Assembly: GCA_016703225.1 (NCBI GenBank)
Contig: JADJCM010000003.1
Span: forward strand, 62,001-126,000
Source: Lysobacterales bacterium
Lineage (GTDB): Bacteria > Pseudomonadota > Gammaproteobacteria > Xanthomonadales > Ahniellaceae
Direction of reading: 5' to 3'
DNA length: 64,000 nt
Positions 33,775-42,317 of this stretch are shown in pieces; within the stretch, counting starts at the first letter, position 1; each line of letters opens with the position of its first letter. The notes beneath the pieces were generated by a model. That model was not told the origin of the DNA, made no database searches, and saw only the letters and a list, made by a program, of their open reading frames with translations. The position numbers and the translations under genes are program-made.

Positions 33775-34596
33775 TTACAGCTGTCGCGGCGGCGCGCTGT
33801 CGTGATCGACAAAGTACCAATGCCACGGCTCGTGGATGACGCCGAGCGGGTTGTCGCGCGGGTAGGACATTCGGAAGCCGAAGTCGGTGGCGTGCTGCTG
33901 CAACCAGGCGAAGGCGGCGGTGTGTTCGAAGGCTTCGTCGAGGGCGGGACAGCCGGGGGTGCCGAGGTCGATGGCGCGGCCGCTGTGGTGTTCGCTGTAG
34001 CCGGGGACGGCGTTGACGGCAAAGACCTGCGCGAGACTGTCGCCGCGCGCGAGCTTGCGTGCGACCAGTGCGTGCTGGTGCGCGATCGAGCGAAACGTCG
34101 AGACGGGTTCCAGCACGACGGCATCGGCCTGCGCTGCGGCTTGCATCGCGCGCCATGCGCTCGCTGCTTTCGACGCGAGGAACATCGGGCGTCCGTCGGT
34201 TGCGAATCCGACGAAGTCGAGCCGACGCGGCTCGTCGCTGCGTTCGAAGCCGCGGGACCGCGCGATCGCGTCCCATTCGGGCGGGCGCGCAGCGGGTGAC
34301 GCGAGACCCGCGTCGCGTCCACCGCTTCGGTGCATCGCCGCGATGCGGCGCCGATCGACGTCCGCCCATGCGAGCTGCCCGAGTTCCGAGGCCACGGCGA
34401 GGATGCGGCCATTTGCATCGACCCACGCGCGGTCCGTGGCGAGGAAGGCATCGTCGGCGCGACGGCGAATCTGCACGTCGAGCCAGCGGCGGCCGCGCGC
34501 ATCGGCGATCGCGGAGGCGGCGTCTGCGTTCGTCGCGTGCGCCGTCGCGAGGACGAAGCGGCGGCCGTTCAGTCGGTAGGGAAAGGGGCGGGACAC
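33775..34596 (-). CDS. D-alanyl-D-alanine carboxypeptidase-like peptidase, VanY family
   Basis: A 273-residue protein whose C-terminal half is a VanY-type zinc peptidase: LEPVSTFRSIAHQHALVARK, SEHHSGRAIDLGTPGCPALD with the His and Asp zinc ligands, and HEPWHWYFVDHD with the catalytic Glu and third ligand. The N-terminal part (VLATAHATNADAASAIADAR and WVDANGRILAVASELGQLAW) is unfamiliar. I see no signal peptide, which is odd for a wall enzyme and suggests either a cytoplasmic role or an upstream start I have missed. Confidence 0.85.
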   Translation of the reverse strand: MSRPFPYRLNGRRFVLATAHATNADAASAIADARGRRWLDVQIRRRADDAFLATDRAWVDANGRILAVASELGQLAWADVDRRRIAAMHRSGGRDAGLASPAARPPEWDAIARSRGFERSDEPRRLDFVGFATDGRPMFLASKAASAWRAMQAAAQADAVVLEPVSTFRSIAHQHALVARKLARGDSLAQVFAVNAVPGYSEHHSGRAIDLGTPGCPALDEAFEHTAAFAWLQQHATDFGFRMSYPRDNPLGVIHEPWHWYFVDHDSAPPRQL

Positions 34597-34608
34597 GAAT
34601 CGATGCTA

Positions 34609-35481
34609 CTACGGCTGCAAGCGCGTCCAGCCGCGCCGGGCCGACCACCACAGGCCGAGGTTGAACGCGGCGAGCACGATCATGCCGGCCGCGCCCGCGG
34701 GGCCGCGCATCAGGTCGCTGCCGCCGACCAGGGCACCGGCGCCACCGAGCGCATTCAGGGTGCCGTGCAGCCAGGTGGGCCCGATCACGCAGCCCGAGCG
34801 GGCGCGAATCCATTCGAATGCGGGCGCCAGCAGCAGGCAGAACGCGATCATCATCGCGACCCCGAGTTCCGGGTGGCTCGGGTAGTTGTGGCCACGCAGC
34901 GTCAGCGGCAAATGCCACAGGCCCCAGAAGAAGCCGACCAGCGCCGCGCGCGACCAGAATCCCATGGTCGCCAGATGCTGATGCAGGAAGCCGCGCCAAC
35001 CGAGTTCCTCGCCGAAGGCGGCGACGGCATTGAGCGTCATGCCGACACCGGCTGCGACCAGGGTCATCTGCAACAACAGCATCGGCAGCAGGGCGCCGCC
35101 GAGCTTCTCCAGTTCGCCGCGTACCATGGCTTGCTGATCGGCCGGCACCGACGTCAGGACGTTGTCGATCAAGCCCTGGCTGTCGAGTGCGACCGACAAG
35201 CCAGGTACCAGCGGCGAGATTGCGATCCACGCGAAGGTGAACAGCATGGGTGCGATCACCGCGACAGCGAGCCAGCGGTTCGGTCGCCACCACGGGCCGA
35301 GACTGGCGATGGGCCTGCGCAGCACGAACTTCGTGGTCAGCACGGCGGCGAGCGCAGGGCCAAACATGAAAGCGACGCCGACCGCCACCGCCGGCAGTTG
35401 CAGCATGCGGAAACCGAGTTCCGAAACGCCCCAGCTGATGGCGTAGGCGAGGACCAGGAAGACCAGGACGGGGCGATTCAT
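34609..35481 (-). CDS. CPBP-family intramembrane metalloprotease
   Basis: A 290-residue multi-pass membrane protein with the CAAX protease/bacteriocin-processing motifs: EELGWRGFLHQHLATMG (motif 1, Glu-Glu then Arg), FFWGLWHLPL (motif 2 His) and a later transmembrane segment with polar residues. These Rce1-like enzymes cleave within membranes, but bacterial substrates are mostly unknown. It is the last gene of an operon with a ribbon-helix-helix protein, a small membrane protein and an SPFH protein. Confidence 0.88.
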   Translation of the reverse strand: MNRPVLVFLVLAYAISWGVSELGFRMLQLPAVAVGVAFMFGPALAAVLTTKFVLRRPIASLGPWWRPNRWLAVAVIAPMLFTFAWIAISPLVPGLSVALDSQGLIDNVLTSVPADQQAMVRGELEKLGGALLPMLLLQMTLVAAGVGMTLNAVAAFGEELGWRGFLHQHLATMGFWSRAALVGFFWGLWHLPLTLRGHNYPSHPELGVAMMIAFCLLLAPAFEWIRARSGCVIGPTWLHGTLNALGGAGALVGGSDLMRGPAGAAGMIVLAAFNLGLWWSARRGWTRLQP

Positions 35482-35660
35482 TCGGCTTCGTCCGGCTTGC
35501 GCTCGCTGGACGCGGGCAGGCGCCCGGCCTTGCGCAGCGCGTCGCGCAGCACGTATTCGATCTGCGCATTCAGGCTGCGCAGTTCGTCGTCGGCCCAGCG
35601 CTGCACGGCTTCGAGCACGTTGGCGTTGATGCGCAGCGGATAGGCCTTCTTCTCGTTCAT
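35478..35660 (-). CDS. Arc-like ribbon-helix-helix DNA-binding protein
   Basis: A 60-residue protein reading MNEKKAYPLRINANVLEAVQRW, with a beta-strand (YPLRIN) and two helices (VLEAVQRWADDE and SLNAQIEYVLRDALRKAG), the Arc/MetJ fold. The ATG at 35660 gives the family length. It overlaps the protease start by four bases and lies four bases after the previous gene. It may autoregulate the operon, for example through the GATATC elements ahead of the SPFH gene. Confidence 0.85.
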   Translation of the reverse strand: MNEKKAYPLRINANVLEAVQRWADDELRSLNAQIEYVLRDALRKAGRLPASSERKPDEAE

Positions 35661-35664
35661 CGCG

Positions 35665-35985
35665 TCACCTGCGCTGGAAACCGCGTACGCCATAGGCGAG
35701 GCGCAGGGCGATGCCGAGGTTCGCGGCGACGCAGATGCAGATCGCGACCGGCATCTGCGCCTCGGGCAATACCGCGAGCGCTGCGCCGAGCAGCATCAGC
35801 ACCAGGGCCAGCGCCAACATCAGGGTGCCGGCGAACTGGCCGAGTCCGTCGCGGTCGCGCACCTTGGCGAGGTCGATGCCGTTGAGCAGATGCAGACAGC
35901 GCCCGGCGCGCATTTGCACGCCGAGTACGCCGATGAGGATCGCCGCCGGCATCACGGCCAGAGCGGCGACACTGCGCTCGTCCAT
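35665..35985 (-). CDS. Small membrane protein of the SPFH operon
   Basis: A 106-residue protein with three predicted membrane helices (AALAVMPAAILIGVLGVQM, GTLMLALALVLMLLGAALAV and VAICICVAANLGIALRLAYG). No family is recognised. It lies ten bases after the SPFH gene and four before the Arc-like gene, so it is translated with them. A membrane role alongside the SPFH protein is likely. Confidence 0.7.
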   Translation of the reverse strand: MDERSVAALAVMPAAILIGVLGVQMRAGRCLHLLNGIDLAKVRDRDGLGQFAGTLMLALALVLMLLGAALAVLPEAQMPVAICICVAANLGIALRLAYGVRGFQRR

Positions 35986-35995
35986 GGCTGCGGCC

Positions 35996-36859
35996 TCAGT
36001 AGATCGAGCCGGCGTTGACGATTGGCTGGGTGCCGCGCTCGCCGCAGAGCACGACCAGCAGGTTGCTGACCATCGCCGCCTTGCGCTCCTCGTCGAGCTT
36101 GATCGCACCCTTGGCGTCGAGCTGGTCCAGCGCCATGTGCACCATGCTGACCGCGCCTTCGACGATCTTGGTGCGCGCGGCGATGATCGCGGTTGCCTGC
36201 TGGCGCTGCAGCATGGCCTGGGCGATTTCCGGCGCGTAGGCGAGGTGGCTGATGCGCGCTTCCAGCACCTTGACGCCGGCGCTGGTCAGGCGTTCCTGGA
36301 TCTCCTTGCGCAGGTGGTCGGCGATTTCCTGGGTATGGCTGCGCAGCGACACCTTGTGCTCGTCGTGCAGGTCATAGGGATAACTGGTGGCCGACTGGCG
36401 CAGCGCGGATTCGGCCTGGACGTGCACGAAGTCCTCGTAGTCGTCGACCGCGAAGGTGGCCTCGGCGGTGTCGATCACCTGCCAGACCACGACCGCGCCG
36501 ATCTCGATCGGCGAGCCTTCGAGGTCGTTGACCTTGAGCTTGTTCGACTCGAAGTTGCGGATGCGCAAGGAAACCGTCTTCTTCGAGTAGAACGGATTGG
36601 CCCAGCGCAGGCCCTCGTCGCGAACGCTGCCGACATAGCGGCCGAACAGCTGTAGCACCGCGCCCTGGTTCGGCTGCACCATGAAGAAGCCGAACCAGCA
36701 GAAGAACACGACGATCGCGGCCAGTACTGCCGGAATGCGCAGGCCGATCACGAACAGCGCCGGCAGGGCGAAGAAGGTCAGGGCCAGCATCAGCAGCAGC
36801 ATCGGGATGCCGGCGGCACTGGTGGCGCGGGATTCGTTGATCTGGGCGTTCTGGTTCAT
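35996..36859 (-). CDS. SPFH/band-7 membrane scaffold protein
   Basis: A 287-residue protein with two adjacent N-terminal hydrophobic helices (IPMLLLMLALTFFALPALFV and VLAAIVVFFCWFGFFMV). The SPFH domain then opens NQGAVLQLFGRYVGSV, followed by IEIGAVVVWQVIDTAEATFA and a helical region ending MLQRQQATAIIAARTKIVEG. It belongs to the bacterial SPFH group often encoded with a ribbon-helix-helix protein. It probably organises membrane microdomains. Its 5' region holds paired GATATC sites and a small hairpin (36864-36884). Confidence 0.92.
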   Translation of the reverse strand: MNQNAQINESRATSAAGIPMLLLMLALTFFALPALFVIGLRIPAVLAAIVVFFCWFGFFMVQPNQGAVLQLFGRYVGSVRDEGLRWANPFYSKKTVSLRIRNFESNKLKVNDLEGSPIEIGAVVVWQVIDTAEATFAVDDYEDFVHVQAESALRQSATSYPYDLHDEHKVSLRSHTQEIADHLRKEIQERLTSAGVKVLEARISHLAYAPEIAQAMLQRQQATAIIAARTKIVEGAVSMVHMALDQLDAKGAIKLDEERKAAMVSNLLVVLCGERGTQPIVNAGSIY

Positions 36860-36887
36860 GACAGCCTCCGTGGTGGACGGAGGCAAA

Positions 36888-36904
36888 GATATCAAAACGA
36901 TATC
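36888..36904 (-). promoter_or_regulatory. Paired GATATC elements, candidate operator of the SPFH operon
   Basis: Two GATATC hexamers are separated by five bases, centre to centre 11 bp, about one helical turn. On the minus strand they form the direct repeat TGATATCGTTT-TGATATCTTTG. They lie 29 bases upstream of the SPFH start. Such spacing suits two ribbon-helix-helix dimers side by side, and an Arc-like protein is encoded in the same operon. Binding is inference. Confidence 0.5.
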
Positions 36905-36932
36905 ATCATGCAACTGCCGTTCGTCGGCTGGA

Positions 36933-38463
36933 TCAGCGCTCCTCGAAGCCGTCGCAGTACAGACCCTCGTTTTCCGGCAGTCCGCTGCAGGTGCTGGGCT
37001 GGACCACCGGCACCACGGCGCGCGCAGTGGACTTGGCCCGGCGTGGCCTCGCAGTCGGCGAGCGACTCGTCGGCGGTGATCGCGCCATCGAGGCGCACGG
37101 CACCGGTCAGCGTGGTCATCGGGATCGGCAGCGCCAGCGTCGGCTGCAGCACCAGTTCCAGGCGCCCCACGTGATTGGGTGCGACCGCAAGTGGCTGGGC
37201 AATGCAACGCAGCGTCTGGCCGGCAGCAACGCTGCCGCTGACACTGCAGCTGGCGGCCGGCTGCGAGTTGCCGACGGCGACGTGGCCGAGCCCGGCGGGC
37301 AGGCGCAGGTCGATGTGCGGCGCCGCCGCCGACGCATTGCCGGTATTCCGGTAGTGCAGGGCGATTGCGACCTGCGCGCCGCCGGGCGTGAAGCTCGCGG
37401 GAGACGCTTCGATGCCTTGGGGATAGCTCGGCGCGATGCGCTCCACCACCAGTCGCGGTGACGGCGCGGCATCGACCGGGATGGTGATGCGCGCGCAGCC
37501 CTTCGGCAGCGGATCGACATAGCAGTCGGCCGGTGCCGGTTGGTCGGCGTTCTCGAAGGTCGCGAACAGGTCGATCGAACCCGGCACCGGCGTGGCCGGA
37601 TCGAGGTCGAGGAACAACGCGCCGCCGATGCTGGCGCCATAGGGTTCGGTGATGGCGTTGTGCAGCGCCGGCGTGGTGCAGTCCAGCCGCGTTCGACCGG
37701 CGGGCAGTGCGATCGGGGTGCAGGTCCAGCCCGAGGTTGGCGTGGTGAACACGATGTGGTCGTAGCTCACGTGTTCCGGCAGGTACAGGCGATAGGCCGC
37801 CGGCCCGTTGTTGACGTTGTAGCCGCGGACGTCGGCAAGGAAGGTCAGCGGGCGCTCGGTCCCCGGCACGAAATAGGTTGGACTGCCGGAGAAGCCGAGC
37901 GAAGGCTTGAGCCAGGATTCCAGCACCTGGCCGCTCTCCTCCCGGCAACTGTTCCAGTAGTTGCAGACGCCGCCCGGGTCATGCGGGTTGGCGGCATTGG
38001 CGGCCGCGCCGCGCAGCGTGAACGGCGTATTCGGCGCCAGGCTCGGGCTGATGTCGTAGTAGATGCGAATCTGCCCCTGCGCCGGCGGGATCACTTCGAT
38101 GCCGCCGACGCCGCCATAACTCGGCACCGGGATGTCGGCGATCGACACGCAGCTGACGTCTGCGCCGCTCTGATTGCAGTTCCAGTTGTCTGCGACAAAT
38201 CGGGTGATGCTGAAGCCATCCGGCACGCGCGTGGTGAAGGTCACCGGCGCGCTCGCGACGCCGCCCTCGTAGGCCACGCCGACGAAGGTGTAGGCGGCGT
38301 CGTAGGTCGCGACATGGGGTCCCAAATGCGGCTGCGAGATGGGGTGTGCGTCGTGCATGTGACCGGTGCGCAGCTTCAGCCAGAGCGCCGCGTTGGCACT
38401 CGGCGTGACGGTGAGCGCGCTCAGCGCGAGCAGGATTCGGGTGCAGCAGCGGGCGGCGGTCAT
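36933..38463 (-). pseudogene. Secreted DUF11-like repeat protein, C-terminus frameshifted
   Basis: A protein of about 510 residues with signal peptide (cleavage likely after PSANA). It has beta-sandwich domains, including a DUF11-type segment (VAIALHYRNTGNASAAAPHI and DLRLPAGLGHVAVGNSQPAA). The frame as read runs past the natural end into Arg-rich nonsense. Shifting frame at the GCGCGCGCC tract near 37018 restores STCSGLPENEGLYCDGFEER and a stop at 36933. The C-D-G-F-E ending is one I know from secreted proteins of related bacteria. One surplus base explains the break; assembly error or decay. Confidence 0.75.
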
Positions 38464-38527
38464 GGCACGGGTTCCCCAATGGTCGGGGAAACTCTAAGGG
38501 TGCGCTGCTGGCGACGGCACCCCGCGA

Positions 38528-39970
38528 TCAGGGGGTGATCGCTTCGATCGCGGTGATGCGCAGCGCGCCGATCCAGGCGACGGCGGCGAAGTGATCGGCG
38601 GGGTCACCGTGGCCGACGGCGAAGGCGATGTGGTCGGCGCCGAAGCCACCAAGTGCGGCGTCGTAACTGCGCCAGTGACCATCGACCCAGGCCTGGGCCC
38701 AAGCGTGCGGGACGAATACGTCGCTGCGTTCGCCGAAACGCTCGACATAGGCGACGCCACTGGCGACGCGCGTGGCGATACCGAGCGCGCGCCCAGCTGC
38801 GGCCAGCAGCAGCGCGTGCTCGGTGCAGTCGCCTTCGCGCGCGGCCAGCGCCTGCGAGGCACTGGCGTAACCGACGCGCATCGACTTGTCGCGGATGTGG
38901 CGAGCCACCGCGGCTTCAAGCATGCGCATGCGGGAGCGGTCGTCGCCGGCGCCGCGCGTCGCGCGCTTGGCGAAGCGGCGGATGCCGGGATCATCGGCGT
39001 CGAGCCAGACCGTGGCCTCACGATCGCGCGCGGTCGGCGGATCGGCACGACGGGCCGAAGGCAGCGGCGTGACCGTCAGCGTCGCCCGCGTGTCCGACTC
39101 GGGCTGCCAGTCCTGCTCGTCGCTGGCCACCCCGCGCAGCAACGAATCCCCGGACCAGGCGAGCGCGTAGCGCAGCGTGCCGCGACGCTCCTCGGCGGTG
39201 AGCGGCCGCGGCGAGGCGATCAGCGCGTAGTCGTACAGCTCAACGCCGGCGGGCGCGGGCGCGTCGGTGGCGGGCGGCCTGGCCATGCGCTCGAGCAGCA
39301 GTTGCTGGCCGAACATCGGGATCGCCGTGCGCAAAATGCGGCCCTCGGTGTCTTCATGGCTGACGCTGCGCATCGGCTCGGTGCCGAGTGCGAGTTCGGT
39401 GTCGTAGCGGGTCGCTTCTTGCGCCCGTGCGTCGATGTGGATGGTCTCGCGACCGACGCGGGTAACGGTGGCTTCCGCCGCGGTTTGCGACGTGACCAGG
39501 AACAGCTGCACCTTGGCGCTCGCGCCATCGACTGGCGCGAGTGCGGCAGTGGCCTGCTCAAGTCCCTCGCTCATCAGCGCGCCTTGTGGCCAGTCGACCC
39601 AGCGCGATTGCGCGCGGCCGCCATCACGCGTGCGCAGATGGATGCGCCCGGCGACGACCTCGCCGTCGATGGTCAGCGCATGGCTGCCGGTCTGCTGCTC
39701 CATGCGGAAGCCGAGCGGACGGGCATCGAGTGTCTCGCGATGGATTTCGTCGCTGCGGAAATCGAGCGGCTCGCCATTGCGCCGAAAGCGCGCCTCGAAG
39801 TGCTCGTGGTGGGTCACGGTCCCGCCCTCGACCCGGCGCTCGCGCCAGACGTGGCCGATGCTCTCCTCGCCAAGGCGCAGCCGGAACCATTCGCGCTCGG
39901 ACTCTGCCGCGCGCGCGCCAAGCACGCATACGCTCAGCAACAACGCAGCCAGGATCGTGGACAGGCGCAT
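38528..39970 (-). CDS. Exported transglutaminase-like protein
   Basis: A 480-residue protein with signal peptide MRLSTILAALLLSVCVLGA. The C-terminal third is a transglutaminase-like domain with the full triad: Cys in AAREGDCTEHALLLAAAGRA, His in VFVPHAWAQAWVDGHW and Asp in SYDAALGGF. The N-terminal two thirds is beta-rich and unfamiliar (LRLGEESIGHVWRERRVEGG). It may act as a protease or cross-linking enzyme in the periplasm; substrate unknown. It is divergent from purT. Confidence 0.88.
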   Translation of the reverse strand: MRLSTILAALLLSVCVLGARAAESEREWFRLRLGEESIGHVWRERRVEGGTVTHHEHFEARFRRNGEPLDFRSDEIHRETLDARPLGFRMEQQTGSHALTIDGEVVAGRIHLRTRDGGRAQSRWVDWPQGALMSEGLEQATAALAPVDGASAKVQLFLVTSQTAAEATVTRVGRETIHIDARAQEATRYDTELALGTEPMRSVSHEDTEGRILRTAIPMFGQQLLLERMARPPATDAPAPAGVELYDYALIASPRPLTAEERRGTLRYALAWSGDSLLRGVASDEQDWQPESDTRATLTVTPLPSARRADPPTARDREATVWLDADDPGIRRFAKRATRGAGDDRSRMRMLEAAVARHIRDKSMRVGYASASQALAAREGDCTEHALLLAAAGRALGIATRVASGVAYVERFGERSDVFVPHAWAQAWVDGHWRSYDAALGGFGADHIAFAVGHGDPADHFAAVAWIGALRITAIEAITP

Positions 39971-40063
39971 GGAGCTCCGGGAAATCTGCGGGCAGGGCCG
40001 CGGGTTCGCGCATCGTAGTCGGCCGCGAACCTACAATGCGCGCCCCGGTCTGGAGAAGCCGCC

Positions 40064-41251
40064 ATGTTTGCCTTCGGAACACCGCTGCAGCCCGATGCCA
40101 TCCGCCTGTTGTTGCTCGGGTCCGGCGAACTCGGCAAGGAGGTCGCGATCGCCGCGCAACGGCTCGGCGTCGAGGTGATCGCGGTCGATCGCTACGCGCA
40201 CGCGCCGGCGATGCAGGTCGCGCATCGCTGCCACGTGATCCCGATGCTCGATGCCGAAGCGCTGCGCCGCGTGATTGAGCTGGAGCGGCCGACGCTGGTC
40301 GTGCCCGAGATCGAGGCGATCCACACGCCGACCCTGGTCGAACTGGAAGCGCGCGGGCTGCGCGTGGTACCGACCGCGAAGGCGACGCAACTGACCATGG
40401 ACCGCGAGGGCATCCGCCGGCTAGCCGCGGAAACGCTGGGCGTGCCGACCTCGCCGTATCGCTTCGTCGACACGCCCGAGCAGTACCGCGACGCGGTGGC
40501 CGCGCTTGGCCTGCCGTGCGTGGTCAAGCCGGTGATGAGTTCATCGGGCAAGGGCCAGAGCCTGGTGCGCGCGCCGGCCGAGATCGATGCCGCCTGGGAC
40601 TACGCGCAGGCCGGCGGTCGTGCCGGCGCCGGCCGCGTCATCGTCGAAGGTTTCGTGCGCTTCGACTACGAGATCACCCTGCTGACCGTGCGCCATCGCG
40701 ACGGCGTCAGCTTCTGCGACCCGATCGGCCATTACCAGGAAGACGGCGACTATCGCGAGAGCTGGCAGCCGCAGCCGATGTCCGACCCCGCGCTCGCCGC
40801 CGCACGCACGATCGCGCGCCAGGTCACCGACGCGCTCGGCGGCTTCGGCGTGTTCGGCGTCGAATTGTTCGTGTGCGGCGACCAGGTGCTGTTCTCCGAG
40901 GTCTCGCCACGGCCGCACGACACCGGGCTGGTGACGCTGATCAGCCAGGACCTGTCGGAGTTCGAGTTGCATGTGCGCGCCATCCTTGGTCTGCCGATTC
41001 CGGTGATCCGCGCGCGCGGGCCGTCGGCATCGATGGCGATCCTCGGCAGCGGCCATGGCGTGGCGAAGTTCCATGGGGTCGCCGATGCCCTGTCCGAGCC
41101 GGACACCGACCTGCGCCTGTTCGGCAAGCCCGCAGTCGAGGGCAAGCGCCGCCTCGGCGTCGCGCTCGCGCGCGGCGACAGCCTGTTCGCTGCCAAGGAA
41201 AAAGCGCGCCGAGTGGCCGAGCGCGTGCGCATCGAAATCGAGCCGGCCTGA
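40064..41251 (+). CDS. purT: Formate-dependent GAR transformylase PurT
   Basis: A 395-residue ATP-grasp enzyme converting glycinamide ribonucleotide to its formyl derivative with formate and ATP. The N-terminal LLLGSGELGKEVAIAAQRLG and VVPEIEAIHTPTLVELE are diagnostic, as are CVVKPVMSSSGKGQS, RVIVEGFVRFDYEITLLTVR, EVSPRPHDTGLVTLISQ and the C-terminal LFGKPAVEGKRRLGVALARG. Full length. A strong terminator follows. Confidence 0.97.
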   Translation: MFAFGTPLQPDAIRLLLLGSGELGKEVAIAAQRLGVEVIAVDRYAHAPAMQVAHRCHVIPMLDAEALRRVIELERPTLVVPEIEAIHTPTLVELEARGLRVVPTAKATQLTMDREGIRRLAAETLGVPTSPYRFVDTPEQYRDAVAALGLPCVVKPVMSSSGKGQSLVRAPAEIDAAWDYAQAGGRAGAGRVIVEGFVRFDYEITLLTVRHRDGVSFCDPIGHYQEDGDYRESWQPQPMSDPALAAARTIARQVTDALGGFGVFGVELFVCGDQVLFSEVSPRPHDTGLVTLISQDLSEFELHVRAILGLPIPVIRARGPSASMAILGSGHGVAKFHGVADALSEPDTDLRLFGKPAVEGKRRLGVALARGDSLFAAKEKARRVAERVRIEIEPA

Positions 41252-41256
41252 AAAGT

Positions 41257-41282
41257 CGAAGGGCGCCTCGCGGCGCCCTTCG
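41257..41282 (+). terminator. Strong hairpin terminator between convergent genes
   Basis: A perfect 11-bp stem (41257-41267 with 41272-41282) with a TCGC loop begins six bases after the purT stop. On the plus strand it is followed by TCGTATT. On the minus strand it is followed by ACTTTTC, so it may also serve the convergent secreted-protein gene. Confidence 0.8.
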
Positions 41283-41307
41283 TCGTATTGCCTTTCCGGA
41301 GCTTGAA

Positions 41308-42183
41308 TCAGGCCCAGCGGCGACGCGCCGCGAACGCACCCAGTCCGAGCACGCCGAACAGCAGCAACCAGCGAGCGGTGTCACCGAAGGCGGGGACCGG
41401 CTGGCTGGGAACGACAGCCGAACCTTCGACGAAGCTGAAGGTGTCGATGCCGATGTAGTTCGAGTTGGCGCCGGTTGGGCCGCCGTTGGTCACGAAATAA
41501 CGGAAGGCGATGCGGCCCGAGCCACTGTTCGGAATGCCATCAGCAGTGGTCAGCAGGTATTCGCACCATGTCTCGGGGAAGCCGCCCGCACCTGGAGCTC
41601 CGGCCGGCATGGCGCAGGCACCGGCCGCATTCGATAGCGAAGGATTGATCGTGCCGAGCAAGATCGAGAAATCGCCCGTGCTGGCTGCGGTTCCGCCATT
41701 GTTGCTGCCACCGGTGCTGGCACGGATCTCGACGCGGTCCGGGAAAATGCTTGAGCCTGTGTTGACCCGCGCCCAGAAACGCAATTCGGAGCCGTTACCG
41801 AACTGCATCACCGGAGTAATCAACCAGTTGCTGATGTCGCCAGTGCCGCCGGTGGTGTTGTTGAAGTTGGTGGCGATATAGCCGGTCGTCGGGCCGGCTT
41901 GAGCCGGGAACACCACATCGTTGCCCTGGAACCAGTTGGTGGTGCCGAGCGGGGAGCTGACGTTGCTGCAGATCCAGCCGGTCGGGCACTTGTTGGGATC
42001 GGTGCCCGGAACCACGTCGAAGGACTCGGTAATCGTGGCCAGCGGCGCGAACGGCGAAGCGGCAGCAGGGGCGTCGGGTGTGCCGACTGGCGCTGTGCGG
42101 GCGCCTGTCTGCGCCGCAGCCATCATCGGCAGCGCCAGCACGATCGCGCCGGCAAGCAGGGATGTCGTGATCTTGAGGTTCAT
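41308..42183 (-). CDS. Secreted choice-of-anchor-J-like protein with C-terminal membrane signal
   Basis: A 291-residue protein with signal peptide MNLKITTSLLAGAIVLALPM. The mature beta-sandwich (ITESFDVVPGTDPNKCPTGW, SNWLITPVMQFGNGSELRFW, FRYFVTNGGPTGANSNYIGI) fits the choice-of-anchor J group. The C-terminus is QPVPAFGDTARWLLLFGVLG followed by a hydrophobic run and ARRR, a tripartite anchor like IPTL/PEP-CTERM signals. AAGGAAT lies seven bases ahead of the ATG. Confidence 0.85.
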   Translation of the reverse strand: MNLKITTSLLAGAIVLALPMMAAAQTGARTAPVGTPDAPAAASPFAPLATITESFDVVPGTDPNKCPTGWICSNVSSPLGTTNWFQGNDVVFPAQAGPTTGYIATNFNNTTGGTGDISNWLITPVMQFGNGSELRFWARVNTGSSIFPDRVEIRASTGGSNNGGTAASTGDFSILLGTINPSLSNAAGACAMPAGAPGAGGFPETWCEYLLTTADGIPNSGSGRIAFRYFVTNGGPTGANSNYIGIDTFSFVEGSAVVPSQPVPAFGDTARWLLLFGVLGLGAFAARRRWA

Positions 42184-42317
42184 GCGGTATTCCTTTCTGG
42201 TCGGTGGGCGCAAAGTGCGCCAATCAGGGGGCGCAAGTGCGAACGATAACACAAGCTGAACAATTTTCCGGGACGAGGGGCGGTGGACGCGACTCGTGCC
42301 GCGGCTGATCGCAACCC

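Noticed and set aside
33746..35569. A long minus-strand frame extending upstream of the ECF sigma factor
   Set aside because: The extension lies in the wrong frame of the VanY-type and CPBP genes and is Arg/Pro-rich; the sigma starts naturally at 33745.
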